DNA of 64,000 nucleotides from Sphaerosporella brunnea (GCA_008704415.1 VXIS01000030.1:124001-188000); one strand, 5' to 3'. Shown: positions 44,869-56,533, counted from the stretch's first letter. The notes: a model not told the origin generated them from the letters alone. Translations and numbers: made by a program.

Positions 44869-46485
44869 GGCAACCATCTCCGGTTCGGCGAAAATGTGGG
44901 TGAGTGATAACAGTGCTGTCCCGTCATTGGCGTTTGCAGCTATAAAAATACTGTCATCCCCCAGACAACCAATCTAAAACCTGGAAACGCCATTTCCTGG
45001 AGGGCGAGTAGCGCCACCCGTCCAACATTTCCCGGGGTTTGCGCGCTTAGCAAACCAAGCTCGTGAGATGGCAGCTTAGATTGGCTTGGATCTGCCAAAG
45101 ATTGAAACCTCTTTTGCATCGTTCTGGGTTTGAACAGTGAACGCATGGTTGGTCACCCGTAATGCCGGCAGCCAAAGGCCTGGCGGCGGCACAGGGTTCT
45201 TCGATTGAGTGTTTTCAGGCGACGTGGCATTTAAGGTTGCAGATTCATCCGGTAGATACCTATGTCGCGGTAGATACAGCGTTGCGTTGTCACAACTCCT
45301 GTATGACCAGTTACTGACGACACCGCGCGGTGTTCGATGATCGCTCGTAACGCGAATGGGGAGCCCATAGCAACTGGCAGGTGGCCAGGGTACAATTTAC
45401 AGCCAGGCTCCTCAACGATGCCTATGACTCTCACAGCCAACATGCCGGCGAGCAACAGGTAACCCTCTGGCACGCTGTTTTCACGGTGCTTGGGTTTGAC
45501 ACCTGTCCCCCGTCTGCGCACATTTTGCTGTCTTCACCAGCTAGGATTGGGACTGACTTTCTGCACTCTTTAGAGAGACTCAAACGCGACACAAAATACA
45601 CAAACACCGCTGCTCAACGGGGCCACGCTGCATCCGCCCTCCAATGATGCAAACTCACTCAGCTTGGCGTGGCAGACTGAACCCAGGCATGCGGAACCCT
45701 GCTGCTGATTACTTGGCCGGTCCGAGGCAGTGTCGACAGTTGGTGGATCACACAGTATTCGGCCGTTCTGTGATACGCTTTATGTCCTGCATGCACTGTG
45801 AGCTGAATGCAGACCGTGATGCCAAATATATTGGCCGACGGTTCAGCTCCGTAGCTTCCCAGATGCGCTTCGCGTTGCAAGGCGTGTCGTTTCCGGCGAG
45901 TAGTATATCAAAACACCAACGCTCCGGCAGAGCAAGATAATAGCGCACTGAAATAACAACATTTTGGCATGGCGGGATCGTCATGCCGCCAGCATGTGCA
46001 CCAATGAAGGGACAAGGCGCTCGTGAGGAATGTCGAGGTTTGGATTTATGCGTCGTATCCGACCTTAGGGGCTCATGGGTAAACTCTCGATGTACGCGTA
46101 GGATGACTCGACCCGACAGAGCATGCAGTTGCCGGATGGCCGTGACGGTCCGGTAGGAGGGTTTTTGCTGGCGTTGTATGAACAGAGAAGCGTTGCAGAG
46201 ACTGTACAATACCCGCGCCATGTGGATATCGTGTTGCGGCAGGATATCAGAGCACCTCCGATCTTGGTCGCTGACACAGGCAGCCATTCGTACCGTTTCA
46301 ACGCCCTGGAATATGGGCAATACTGTCCACAGGAAAGCGTTGTGTTGTTTACGACCAGATAGGCTGCGCTCGAGTCAAAGCGAGTATCGTCCAACCAAAA
46401 AGAAGCGTCAACCTATCGATGCTCTTGACAGCTGGCCTGGGCGGCCTGTGGCAGGATAGGACGAATCGTCAGCGTATGCATCAAC
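44869..46485. other. No recognisable gene
   Basis: A 190-codon minus-strand frame (45748-46320) shows no motif and competes with plus-strand frames. No repeats with partners were seen. Confidence 0.4.
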
Positions 46486-46960
46486 ATTTTGTTTTTTTTA
46501 ATCATCCTGTATTTGGCCGCGTGCGGCTATGACATGTGGCTATACACAAAATCTACCCTTGGGCTTCATGTGTCCACAGACGGGTGTGATTTGATGGTTT
46601 TGGGAGTAAAGGGGAAAATTGTTCATGTCAAACATCGGAGAGACCCGCATCTGCCATATCATTCTCTGGCTTCCGAGGCCACTTGCAATCCTGGGTGCAG
46701 CCTAGAAAGCCAAGAATGGCCTGCGTACCTCCAATTTCTGCCAGGATCTTCTTTATCGGCATGGAGGCCTCCCTGCATCCTCCTCTTTCGTGGCCTTTCG
46801 AATCGCTCCCCATAGCGCGTGTTGCTCTTTTCGCCACTTGTCGCGCCTCTCAAAGAGGTGTTCTCTGGCCTGTTTCGGCGACTTCCTGCAAAACCAGCAC
46901 TTGGCGTCTGACCTTCGGTTGGTCCATAGCAAGTATGGAGCCGCTGGCGCCTTGTCAAGG
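46486..46960 (-). mobile_element. 3' fragment of a Tad1-like LINE, copy 2
   Basis: The minus-strand translation gives C-W-F-C-R-K-S-P-K-Q-A-R-E-H-L-F-E, then a W-R-K-E-Q-H-A-L-W-G block, and in another frame P-I-K-K-I-L-A-E and A-I-L-G-F-L-G. This is the same C-terminal region as in 430-930, also frame-broken. The 3' end is CATAGCCGCACGCGGCC plus AAATAC and an A-rich tail (GATTAAAAAAAACAAAA) reaching 46486. The 5' part is missing. Confidence 0.6.
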
Positions 46961-48481
46961 AAGAAGCTGATAGTAGCGTTCCGCTTTTCTTTTCGCTTGC
47001 ACTAGATTTAGGCTTTCTCTGCCGGGCCATGCTCTCAGGCCTTAGCGCCGCTGGCAATCTGTCCAACGTGGGCCAACGTGGTGGTGTCAACCTCTTGGGT
47101 CCAGTCCCATCGATCTCCGGCCGGCCATCTCGGCACATGCGTGGCGGAAGCCATGGCCTGCTCTGGACCGCCGTGTTTTACGCGTGTCAATGCTGCCAGG
47201 GCAGGCATCAAAATGCCCACGACGGTTCCATGCTGTCCTGGGTTCGGGTGACAGTGCGGCCCCATCTAACCCTGCTGCGACGCCACAGCGCGCTGCGTTG
47301 CATGCCTCCTCGCTACCGCGTAGAGGTCAACATATGCGGCACCACATGCTCGACTCTTTTTGCCGCTTGCGCAGCGGCAGTGCCGATCCTCGGGGCGCAA
47401 CCCGTCCGAGTATGGTGCGATTTGACCGCTGGTGGGGCGTTGCTGGCCGCTCGCAAATGAGGCGGCGGTGGCTTCGACGTGCCCCATGACAATCCGGCCA
47501 GTCGGCTTGTTTAGGACTGCCAGGGTGGACCCGATCTTCTCTGGGTCGCAGGATTGTCCACAATGGTTGTCGGCGGCGCGAGAGGCGCGGAGTTGCCAAC
47601 GGTGTTCTTTCGGACGAAGCGTCACACGTCGTCTTCCGTATGCATTGGCAGTGCCTTGCGTGCGCCTTGCGTTGCATTGCATTGCATGTTGAGCTGTTTC
47701 GAAACTCGGGCAGCGGAGATGGAGTGGCTAGTGGTTTTTGGGTGGAATGATTGCAGGTTTTGGGGAACTCAGTTCGACGTCTTCTCGGCGCGCTTGTGTG
47801 ATCTAAAACAACGGTAGATAGTTTGGGTCACCGGCGGGCCTGGTGGGCGCCTGCGTGTCACGCATCCTGCACCTGGATCTCGGTCCAAAAGGCCTGGTCC
47901 AAACGGGCCTCGAATTTAGAAGCCTGTGTAACTCATACGGGTTCAGACCTCGCCGAAAGTCAAACTGGCCGGGCTATTGGCAGTCCTGGGTGACGATGAT
48001 CGACACATCCGACGACGGGGGCAATGGGCACCATTCACCGCAGTTGTGCGGTGCGCGCGATCACCGGCTTTCTAGATAGGGGATCAGATACCGAGAATTT
48101 CATCCGCCACTATGATGCTTTAAGCGCAACAGTCTCAGGAATCTCAACCTGGCCTCGTGCCAGAGTCAGTGACACATGGATTACTGTTTCACGGACGAAT
48201 ACCGCGTATGGCCGGCGATGTACCATCGTCAACACCAAGCACAGTAGACACACGAACGTGCGAAGGAAGGTTGTCAACGCCCGTTGAGGCTAAGCAGTAC
48301 AATTTCAATTACCAATATGGCCCTAAAACATGCGCAACCGCCACCATTTGGCCAACAGAAATTGTCTGGTCCTGCGCACCTTGTCTCCGTCATTGCACCG
48401 GATCCACAGGCGCACAGTCGCACTGATAGCCGGGTGTGCCCACCTCAAAGAGCTCGTCCTCAAAGAAAAAGACACGAATTT
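46961..48481. other. Spacer with a family-2 terminal fragment
   Basis: Around 47978 the minus strand starts CAGGACTGCCAATAGCCCGG and follows the 54105 element for about 160 bp (to about 47818), another hAT-like family-2 end. The rest holds overlapping minus-strand frames without motifs. Confidence 0.4.
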
Positions 48482-49575
48482 CTAAGTCGTGTCTTGTTTA
48501 AGGAGGAGATGCAGAAACTCCATCTGCTCGTCCGACACTGTCGCCAACGTTAGCCCGCTACCGGTTGCAGACGAGATCGGTACTTACTGTTCCTCATCCG
48601 CTTCTTCAGGAGTTGCCGCTTCGATACATCTGGCAGCACATCATACGCGTCTGGGGTCACGCCCCAATAGTGGTCGAAGCTCCACCTCATGATCTCCTCT
48701 TCAATTGGGTCGCGGGCGTATTTGATGGCAACGCGGATGTCGTCCACCGTCACCTCGTGGGCAACCACGTTTCTATGGAGACGGGAATGGTCGAGTTTCT
48801 GAATGCGGTCCTGCAGGTCGGTGATGGACATCCCAGCGCGCGCAGCGGCTGATTGCCAGTCGGTAACCTGATTCTGGAAGTGTCGTGGTTTCGTGTAGCC
48901 TGGGTATGCGGTGGATGCGGCAACTTGGAGTTCTTGCAGTTTGATTGCATCGGGTTCGATCGCTGGGAGAACGAAGTACTTCCACCAATGCTTCGCGGCG
49001 ATGGCGCAGCATATTGGATGGTGCACGCGGTCGACCACGATTGCCATATCGAGCCGCAATTGCGCGTTTTCCGCCCTCAAGGTCGCGTTGTCCGCCCTCA
49101 AGGTCGCGTTGTCCTCCCTCAAGGCTGCGTTATCGTTAATCACGATGTCGAGTTGCTTCGTCAACGTCGCGTTTTTCTCCCTCAATGTTGCATTATCGTT
49201 GATCACGATGCCGAGTTGCTCCTTCAAGGTGCCATTATCGGCGATAACCACCTCGAGCTTCTGGAATAAGGTGGCGATTTCCTTCCGTTGCTTTTTCACG
49301 ATCACCCAGGGCGACTGCTTCGCCGCCACCGGGTCGGATGAAGAGAAGTTACGCCGACCGTTGCTTACTCCGCTAGTCGCAATCGCTGTCTACACCGCGT
49401 TTTCAGTTAGATACTGTTGTCGCTAAAGTGGTGGAAGCCATACTGATAAACAAGCTGGCAAGGTGGTTGCGGCCGTTGGCGATCGATGCAGCTTGCTGAC
49501 ACCGGCGACTGCTGCTGTGACCACTCTTCGGCGGAGCACGCCACGGCTGGCGATCGTACTGAGTTGCAGCGGCAT
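48482..49575 (-). CDS. Coiled-coil WGVTP-family protein B, probably mitochondrial (3 exons)
   Basis: This is a paralog of the gene at 34801. The exons are 49575-49444 (44 codons from ATG), 49389-48588 and 48537-48482. The introns are 49443-49390 (GTATGG...GTGTAG, 54 nt, branch ATCTAACT, phase 0) and 48587-48538 (GTAAGT...ACAG, 50 nt, branch GCTAAC, phase 1), the same positions and phases as in gene A. The product is 329 residues. The N-terminus is basic and acid-free (S-R-G-V-L-R-R-R-V-V-T-A-A), and R-R-N-F-S-S-S at 56-62 fits the R-x-F-S-S presequence cleavage motif. Residues 73-160 are a coiled coil with exact heptads D-N-A-T-L-R-A encoded by 21-bp repeats. F-D-H-Y-W-G-V-T-P lies near 286, followed by Y-D-V-L-P and a short final exon. 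Function unknown. Confidence 0.72.
49069..49215 (-). repeat. 21-bp heptad-encoding repeats within gene B
   Basis: The unit CCCTCAAGGTCGCGTTGTCC recurs at 21-bp spacing three times (about 49076-49140). Longer units containing CGTTTTTCTCCCTCAA and CATTATCGTTGATCACGATG flank it. Each 21-bp step adds exactly one coiled-coil heptad. Confidence 0.7.
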
Positions 49576-50037
49576 GTGTAGCGGGTGAGCTCTGCTTGTG
49601 GGGTGGGGGTTGCGGGTCGCGAGTTGAGAAGTAGAGGTTGGCACGGGGACTGGTGTGTGGGGAGAGCTGGGGTTGAGATGAACGTCGTTAAAGAAATGGT
49701 CAGGGTTGTGCCCGAGCATCTTAGGGTCAATCAGAGACTGTCACTCCCTGGGTCAAGAAATGAAGAACTTAGGGTTATGCTGCAAACCGTCGGCGATCGT
49801 ACTGCATTCCACGGACTCTCCGCGATCAGTGCATCCGCGCGGCGCAATCCCGGTGCCGGAAAGGCCGAACATGTAACGATTGTCAGACTGTGCTCTCTTT
49901 CCTTCGACCGATCATATCACAAGATTCTGCTTGGTCTCCTCCCTTTGTCCATTTCCTTCAGGCACCCTGGTCCATAGGCTCGAGAGGTATTCTGCGTTTC
50001 CCGTGTATGTCATCGCCGGCCGCTGATCGACACCGGC
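49576..50037. other. Upstream region of gene B and spacer
   Basis: This covers the minus-strand promoter of gene B, without an obvious TATA box, and spacer up to the copia LTR. Frames here have no motif. Confidence 0.4.
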
Positions 50038-50265
50038 TGTTGGAAAAGGATTCCGAGTGGCGGCCGTGAAGGATTTTCAGGTGGAGACCGTGGGTCTAGA
50101 TTTCTTAGTCTTGTTTCCGTTGTTTCCGTTTCCGTTTTCCGTAGTTGGATATTTGTCCTTTTCCTGTTGTTTTGCCCACGCGGCCTTTGGCCGACTGATG
50201 TATATAAACACCCCGAAGCTCCCGCTCCGGGGAACACTAGAGTCAATCAATCTTTTCTCTCAACA
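50038..50265 (+). repeat. Copia LTR
   Basis: This 228-bp LTR (TGTTGG...CAACA) is homologous to the solo LTR at 1291. TATATAAA lies at 50201-50208, followed by a CCCCG/CGGGG hairpin. Confidence 0.85.
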
Positions 50266-50382
50266 GGTTATCAGCCCTCTGCGCTTCCGCTGAGCGGTTC
50301 CAAATTTTCTCCAACCCCTTTACTCTTGCTTTCCGCTTGCCGGAGAACCTCGGTCCTCGATCACCGACGATCACTCTCCTCC

Positions 50383-50802
50383 AGTCACCTCCGCTCTGAC
50401 TGCCTGAACCTGTTGATAGTCACCCTCCGCTCTGACTATCTCCCGTCGCCGATTCTGTTCACAGTCACCTCCGCTCTGACTGCCTGAACACCGTTCATAG
50501 TCACTGCCGCTCTGACTATTCTCCCATCGCCGAGTCTGTTCACAGTCACCTCCGCTCTGACTGCCTGAACCCGGCCACAGTCACCTCCGCTCTGACTGTC
50601 CGCTTCTGTTAACAGTCACCTCCGCTCTGACTGTCCGCTTCTGTCAACAGTCACCTCCGCTCTGACTGTCCGCTTCTGTTAACAGTCACCTCCGCTCTGA
50701 CTGTCCGCTTCTGTTAACAGTCACCTCCGCTCTTACTGCCTGAACACCGTTGATAGTCACCTCCGCTCTGACAACCAGCCAAAGTCACCTCCGCTCTGAC
50801 TA
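50383..50802 (+). repeat. Array of 12 AGTCA...TGACT hairpin units in the copia leader
   Basis: Twelve copies of AGTCACCTCCGCTCTGACT (or close variants) occur, mostly at 33-40-bp spacing. Each is an inverted repeat AGTCA/TGACT around CCTCCGCTC, so the transcript would fold into a row of small hairpins before the gag ATG at 50817. Confidence 0.85.
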
Positions 50803-50816
50803 CCGCATCTTCGAAT

Positions 50817-51640
50817 ATGTGGACCACCACCGCCACAACGATTACAAAGCTCAATGAGCATAACTATCGCGCTTGGGTCTTGGATATGCAAGACGTCCTT
50901 AAGCAACTGAGCCTGTGGCGAATTGTTAACGGCACTGAACGCGTTCCCGTTCCTCCTCAAAAGCCCGGATCGGAAGAATGCGACGCATACGAGAAATATC
51001 TCCAGAAATACGAACGGTATGAAATTGAGCAAGATAAGTACGACGAAAAGCGAACCAAGGCATGCGGCACAATCTGCCTGGCTCTCGAATCAAGCATCAG
51101 GCAGCGCTACCGCGCTCCAAAATACGATGATCTACAGGTTCTCGGGGAAACCATCAAATCCGACTTTGAAAAGGTAATTCAGCTTGATGGGCAGCATGAG
51201 CAGCAGAAGCTCGCAACCTGCAAGCTTGAGGATTAGCATTCTGTCACCGAATGGATTGCGGCGCAACACAAAATCATCAATGACCTTGCAATCTGCAGCA
51301 TTGAGGTCACCAACAAATGGCGTTCGTTTTATATTATGAGCAACCTTCCAACAAGTTCCGAATGGCTTGGCTTCACTACCTCAATCAACGTCAGCGGTAA
51401 GACCAAAAATCCCAGCGAAATCATCACCGAACTGCTAGCCTTTGAGGCCCGTCTCCGATGACAGAGAGGACTTTCCCCGGAAGCTGCACTATTTATGACG
51501 CAAAAGCAGCGTAATCAGGTTCCGCAAGCCAATAGCACTCAGGATCGAACGCGCAGTGACCAGAATGGCAAAAATGGGCGCTCGCGCAACCGAAGTAGCG
51601 GCAAGGATAACAGAAAGAAGTGATATGGGTGTGGTTAGTG
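50817..51640 (+). pseudogene. Copia gag remnant
   Basis: From the ATG at 50817 the frame reads I-T-K-L-N-E-H-N-Y-R-A-W, L-W-R-I-V-N-G-T, W-I-A-A-Q-H-K-I-I-N-D-L and L-L-A-F-E-A-R-L-R, the typical course of copia gag (UBN2/Retrotran_gag type). In-frame stops are TAG 51234-51236, TGA 51459-51461, and a TGA at the first Cys of a zinc knuckle (K-K-stop-Y-G-C-G). The first is compatible with CAG-to-TAG and the second with TGG-to-TGA. The 3' part is lost. Confidence 0.75.
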
Positions 51641-52150
51641 GACAGTATGAATACCCTCTCCGAACGTCCCTTGCCCGGCGCACGCCGTGAAACTACACCA
51701 GATTTTGGTTTGCCGAGGACCCCGCGGATCGCAATCATAAACGATCACCCGTGCCAAGCCACACTCTGTTTCACTTCATAAGAATACGTCCCTGCAGTCC
51801 CGACCCTATTCTTATATAGAGACTCTACTGTACTAGCAGTCCTGCAATCGCATATTTGCGCCTGGAGTAGTGGTCTGGCTACGCTTGGTATAGTTCCTGT
51901 TTCCAAGAACCTCCCTAACAATAATTGGGGCTTGGAGAGTAATCGGACAGTAAGGCTGGCCTGTTGGATGGTCGTGTGGATTGATCCCAGTCCTGCATTG
52001 TACTCGACCGGTGGTTTGCCGCGCGTGCCGAATTGTGGATGGTAATCTGTCAGCCGCCAAGCCTGTAACGCCGTATGATTGACGTCCTCAGGTTGCGGAC
52101 GTGAGTGGGAGGTTAAAGAGTCTATGCCAGTTCACCCAGGGTGAGTAACG
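51641..52150. other. No recognisable gene
   Basis: This is spacer between the copia truncation point and the next possible gene. No motif was seen. Confidence 0.4.
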
Positions 52151-52153
52151 TCA

Positions 52154-53144
52154 CGCCAAGTCCTGCTCCATGTCTGCCATGGCGGTCATCCACTTCATTG
52201 TTTCTTTCTGCTTTGGAGGAGGTACTTCAGTCCTGGCAGCAGAAATCTTGTAATCTTGCCGCTGACGGGCAAATATTCTTTCTGGCGATGCGGGATCAAT
52301 GGTTTCTCTGAGGCGCTCCAGTTTCTCTCTGTGTCTCTTCTGCTTGCACGGATCTGGCAGGATAGACCGATAGAAGGTCATGCAAAGCTGGTGGGGGTAT
52401 GGAGTAAGACTCACGGAAGAAAACAAACAATACCTTCTCCTGGCGCGTATTCTGTGTTCCTCTCTCCTACCAGCTCCCTCTTTCACTCCGGCTTCCTCTC
52501 TCCGGCTGCATGCTCTTACTTTCACCCTCACGGCCCATCTATGTACACGACAATAAAGAATGCCACAACTACGGCTACTCCAAATGTCCTTGAACCTCTT
52601 CACCCTTTTCCTGCTCACCCTGCCAGGCAGCAACCCGCCTCGCCGCATACAGCTCCTCAGATATCCTTCACCGATCCATCGAGATTTGTCTGCCAACGCT
52701 CACAATCTCATTCCAGATGTACCACACGTACCAGCTTGATGAAGAATTGGATCCCCATGTGGGGTTTCTACCTTGGAGAGGTTGATAGAGTTGCGTGCTC
52801 CCACAGTTTGGACTCCAAAGGCTCCAGCAGCTAAAACCTCATCATCGCCAGGAAAAAACACCAGCCAGTTGTTGGGCCATGGTAAGTTCCACCTTGCCAC
52901 ACTGTGAATACTCATACTGGAATCTACTTTGCTTGCACAATCTGCGATGTAAAGACATCCGCACCGATCCGCAGGCATATTTCTTGCACTTCTCCCAGCA
53001 TAGCGCCCCGGTGCGCATTTTCCTCCTTGTGGCAACATGGTGCACAGGTGGCGCCGAAAGCTCCCTGGGAAGGTGCTGGATCGCGCCTTGAAATCGATAT
53101 CGTTCCATCTTAACACACCCGTTGGTCTTTATTGGAGCCTCCAT
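52154..53144 (-). CDS. Possible multi-exon gene of unknown function
   Basis: Minus-strand frames suggest coding exons. One contains W-P-N-N-W-L-V-F-F-P-G-D-D-E-V-L-A-A-G-A-F-G and N-L-S-K-V-E-T-P-H-G-D-P-I-L-H-Q (53116-52735), followed by a good donor GTACGT. A short E-E-L-Y-A-A-R-R-V-A-A-W-Q segment follows (about 52650) with a GTGAGC donor. The C-terminal frame has E-K-L-E-R-L-R-E-T-I-D-P-A-S-P-E-R and ends M-A-D-M-E-Q-D-L-A-stop at 52154. The splice sites cannot be fixed and the gene may be decayed. No family is recognised. Confidence 0.3.
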
Positions 53145-54096
53145 TCCCTAAAATCTAAACCCTTGATCGATTCTCGAGGAAGTCGGGTTAGGATCCATCA
53201 ATTGCTTTCATGTCAGCCAACTCCTCATCGGTACTCTTGATCTTGTCATATTCCACAATATAGCGCATACCCAGCGGCTGATATATTCAAATTTGTTCAG
53301 TCCTGTAGGCGACGCCCCCAGTGTATTGTCGACAGTCTTTTTGACAAGGAGGGTGTAGGCCCGCACGGTGAAAGTACAGTGGCGGTGTCCTGGTGGGAGA
53401 TGGAGTATACCCGGATTGTGCGGCGATACCCTTCATTATTTGGATACCTTTCCCAACAATACCGTTTGTCCATTTATGGGTAGCTGACTAGGCCCAGAGC
53501 TTGCGTATCATCATGGAACAGTCTTGCTGTACCGCACAATCACACCCTCGTCGACTTGGACTACCAGCTTCCAGTTGTTGGCATTGTTGTCGAGGAGAAA
53601 TTTGTGCAGGCTTCTTGCACGGTTGGAACAATTGATTATTGTAGAGGTTTTTATTGACGAAGTATGAGTGCCACTCGGCCGAGACTGAAGCTCAGACACC
53701 AGACAGCCAAGAATTAACTGGGGGGTTATCAAGGCTGATGGGTTGGCAATTTTGCAGACTCGTTATCCTCCTGGTGTAGCTATCAAGCACAGCAAGCTTG
53801 AGCGAACTGACGTAGTTGTGAATTCCGTACTTTGTAGCGACCCTGCGGCCGTGTACATTCGCTCTGGGCTGCGAGGCAGTCGAGAACCTGCGCTTCATGG
53901 TGCGCCGGACCGTGAAGCATTGACCCTGCAGACAAACAGACCCACAGCTCGCAGCAAGTACCTTTGTTTGTGGGATTTTCAGCTTCGGGATGCCCGTATT
54001 TCTTCTATTCTGCTGCAGCAACCTGAACGTGCACTATGCAGAACTTAGACACATCTGTGCCTCTTCTTGCGCTGCTGTTTGGAGCTCGTCTGTGCG
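53145..54096. other. No recognisable gene
   Basis: Frames on both strands are short, and no motif or repeat was found. Confidence 0.4.
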
Positions 54097-54104
54097 CTAT
54101 GATT

Positions 54105-54836
54105 CAGGGGTCCCAATAGTCCGGCCAGTCCGGCTTTTAGCCTGCCCTGAACCGGACTGTTTGAAACGGGCTTTTGAAATTCCGGCCCGTTTGGACCAGG
54201 CTTTTTCGAGCGAGACCCAGGTGCTTACAGGGCCCGATCAGGGCAAGAAAATTGCGGTGCCCACAGGGCCCGCCAGGCACCTGACAAATCTTTGCGCTAA
54301 CACACAGGAAAGAACCACAATAAGAAATTATACCGCCATTTCCCCCGCCCGCTGTTTCAAATCAACCAGCATTGCCTTGACCTGGCGAACTTGAAAGCTC
54401 GCTCCGTAAACCAAATCTTCCCTCGCCCACGATTTCAGACATTCGATCGCGTCAATGACATCGTCACCCAGCTTAGAGCGCTGGTCTGTGATGGTGTAAC
54501 GGCCTCTAGGAAGGTAGTCAGCACTGTACCGTTTGGCTCATACCCGTGGTGCAATGATTGGATCCTGCCGACGGCAAAGGTGCGGGGGATCAACAATGTT
54601 TTTGATTGCGATCGGCACCGCACATTTTCGTGAACCGCCGGGAGACCCCGACCATGACGACGATCTGCGCTTTTGGCATCGCCCTGGAGAAGCGGGCCCG
54701 GGCGGCACCTATCAGATATCCAGGCTTTGTGAACATCGGCCCGAACCTATCAGGCTGCACCAACCGTCGGCCCGAACTGACCCACGCTGCCGGGCCCCGT
54801 TTGGACTGGCGGGCGCCCGGACTATTGGGACCCCTG
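54105..54836. mobile_element. Non-autonomous hAT-like family-2 element (732 bp)
   Basis: There is a perfect 20-bp terminal inverted repeat CAGGGGTCCCAATAGTCCGG at both ends. Near-identical 8-bp flanks are CTATGATT (54097-54104) and CTATGGTT (54837-54844). Both subterminal regions are rich in GGCCCG/CGGGCC motifs. The CAGGG start and 8-bp duplication fit hAT. No transposase remains. Related ends are at 5425, 6818 and 47978. Confidence 0.8.
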
Positions 54837-54844
54837 CTATGGTT

Positions 54845-56530
54845 CAAGGGCCCTATAACTATAGTGGGCCTGACAAGCTGGTGGTTACTACGGATGGATC
54901 AGGGGCACCTACGATGATCAGCCCGGCTACCAGTGTCCTCCACACGGCTAGTGGTTCCAGCGCCATATTTCTCTCACACCCAACGCATCCCACGCGCACA
55001 GTCCTCCTGCCTGCGCTCACAAGCTCGCAATGAAAGCACCCATTTAAAAATCAACGGCTTGTATCTGAAGAGAACACAGCGGGCAAGGCTGCCAGCAAGT
55101 CCTTTTTCTATCGGTCTATCTACCGGCTGGTAGTTCAAGGTATGATGTGGAAGGTATGGCAGCCTATTAACCAAAGCCAGCGAGTGAGTCAGATCAAAAT
55201 TGTTGTGCTGCAAGAGGCAAACCAGGATTCTGAAGCGTATAACCCTACACCCGGGAGAGACAGGACGAACATATGTCAAATGGTTGCAACAGGCTGAAGC
55301 ACGCCTGGATTATCAAGTCTTTGGGCTTGTTGGAACAGCGGAGACGATGTCGGTTATGTGTGGTGGATTGAGAGAAGGAACCCCTTCCAAACCATACCTA
55401 TCAGCAAACGAACAGACGAACAGTGAAATCCCGAAAGGACCTAAAGACCCTAATGAACCCTTTAACACCCACCTGCCAGAGGCAAAGCATTGTCCACCCA
55501 GCATAACCCACTCGGCGGTTTTGGCTTAAGCCGCGTAATCTGTTTCCGAGATGGTGGCCGGAACGCAAGGAAAACGCTCCAGCGGGATTAAAGAGCGGAT
55601 CCTGCTTTAGCAGGCTTATGCTGTTGAGAATCTTGGCTTCGCGGCTGGAATATAGTCATTCCAGGGCGCCTCTTCCCAGCCACCAGATGGGTGGGACCTG
55701 CGGCTGTTTTGAATCACCAGGGACCAGTCTGTTTGATGGCTCGGCGGCTCGATCGTCGACGACGACGCTGTTTGCCAGCTCGCCGCTCCCGGTAGCGAAG
55801 GTCATCCGGAATGAGGAGGCATCGTTGAATATCTGCTTTGTTTTCAAGCATATCGGCGATTTTCCTGACGGTCGGTCCGTGCTGTTCTCACTCGTGAGGT
55901 TCCTTTGCCGCGGAATGCGCATTTTGTGAGCCGTGAATCGAGAGCTACTTACCTACTGTATGGGTCGCCATTCGACCACGCTGTTAAGCTCTTCGATCAG
56001 CATCAGGGCAGTAACCAGCAGTACAACACCTATGCGCCCGCTCAGGCAGCACTGCAATCGAGCGACGAGGATGCTGTCATGCCGGGTCGATGGATGGCTT
56101 GCCGCATCGTCCGCTAGATCCAGACGTTCGTGAACGTGGCTTCTCCCACACGGCGTGTTGGATCGGAAACGCGTTCGCGGATCTGATATTTCCAGACGCA
56201 GCATTGTGTCCACCCGAAACACTCAGCAAAAGCCAAGTGCGGCAGGCCGGATTCGCCCTCCTCAGGTGCGGGCCGTTTTGCGACGGCACCAGTCAGTTGG
56301 TCCGCCTGAGCACCATCCTGTGGGTGTGTCACGCCCCGTGCAACAAAACAGCATTTCGGCCGAAGATCGAGTAGGGGAGAATGTGTTGCTATCCCGTGTG
56401 TTTGTGGATATCGCTGGAAGTGTGCTGGGCGACCCGGCTCCGGTTGTGGAAATTCAGCCAGAACTGGGTCAGGGAGTAATCATGGTCACCGAGATTCTTC
56501 TTACTGAACAACCAATGGTGGATCGCTGGA
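54845..56530. other. No recognisable gene
   Basis: Several 70-126-codon frames overlap on both strands without motifs. The spacer continues to the truncated copia LTR. Confidence 0.4.
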
Positions 56531-56533
56531 GTT

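Larger units (their letters stand above)
50038..51640 (+). mobile_element. Truncated Ty1/copia element: LTR, leader array, gag
   Basis: The LTR at 50038-50265 is followed by a primer-site-like GGTTATCAGCCC, a 420-bp hairpin array, and a gag frame with three stops. Similarity ends near 51640, just after the start of a zinc knuckle. There is no protease, integrase, RT or second LTR nearby. Copia RT debris at 56534-57799 on the opposite strand may belong to the same family, because its LTR end is similar. Confidence 0.75.

Noticed and set aside
47266..47682. 138-codon minus-strand frame as a gene
   Set aside because: Overlapping frames on both strands are equally open, it is next to LINE debris, and no motif is present.
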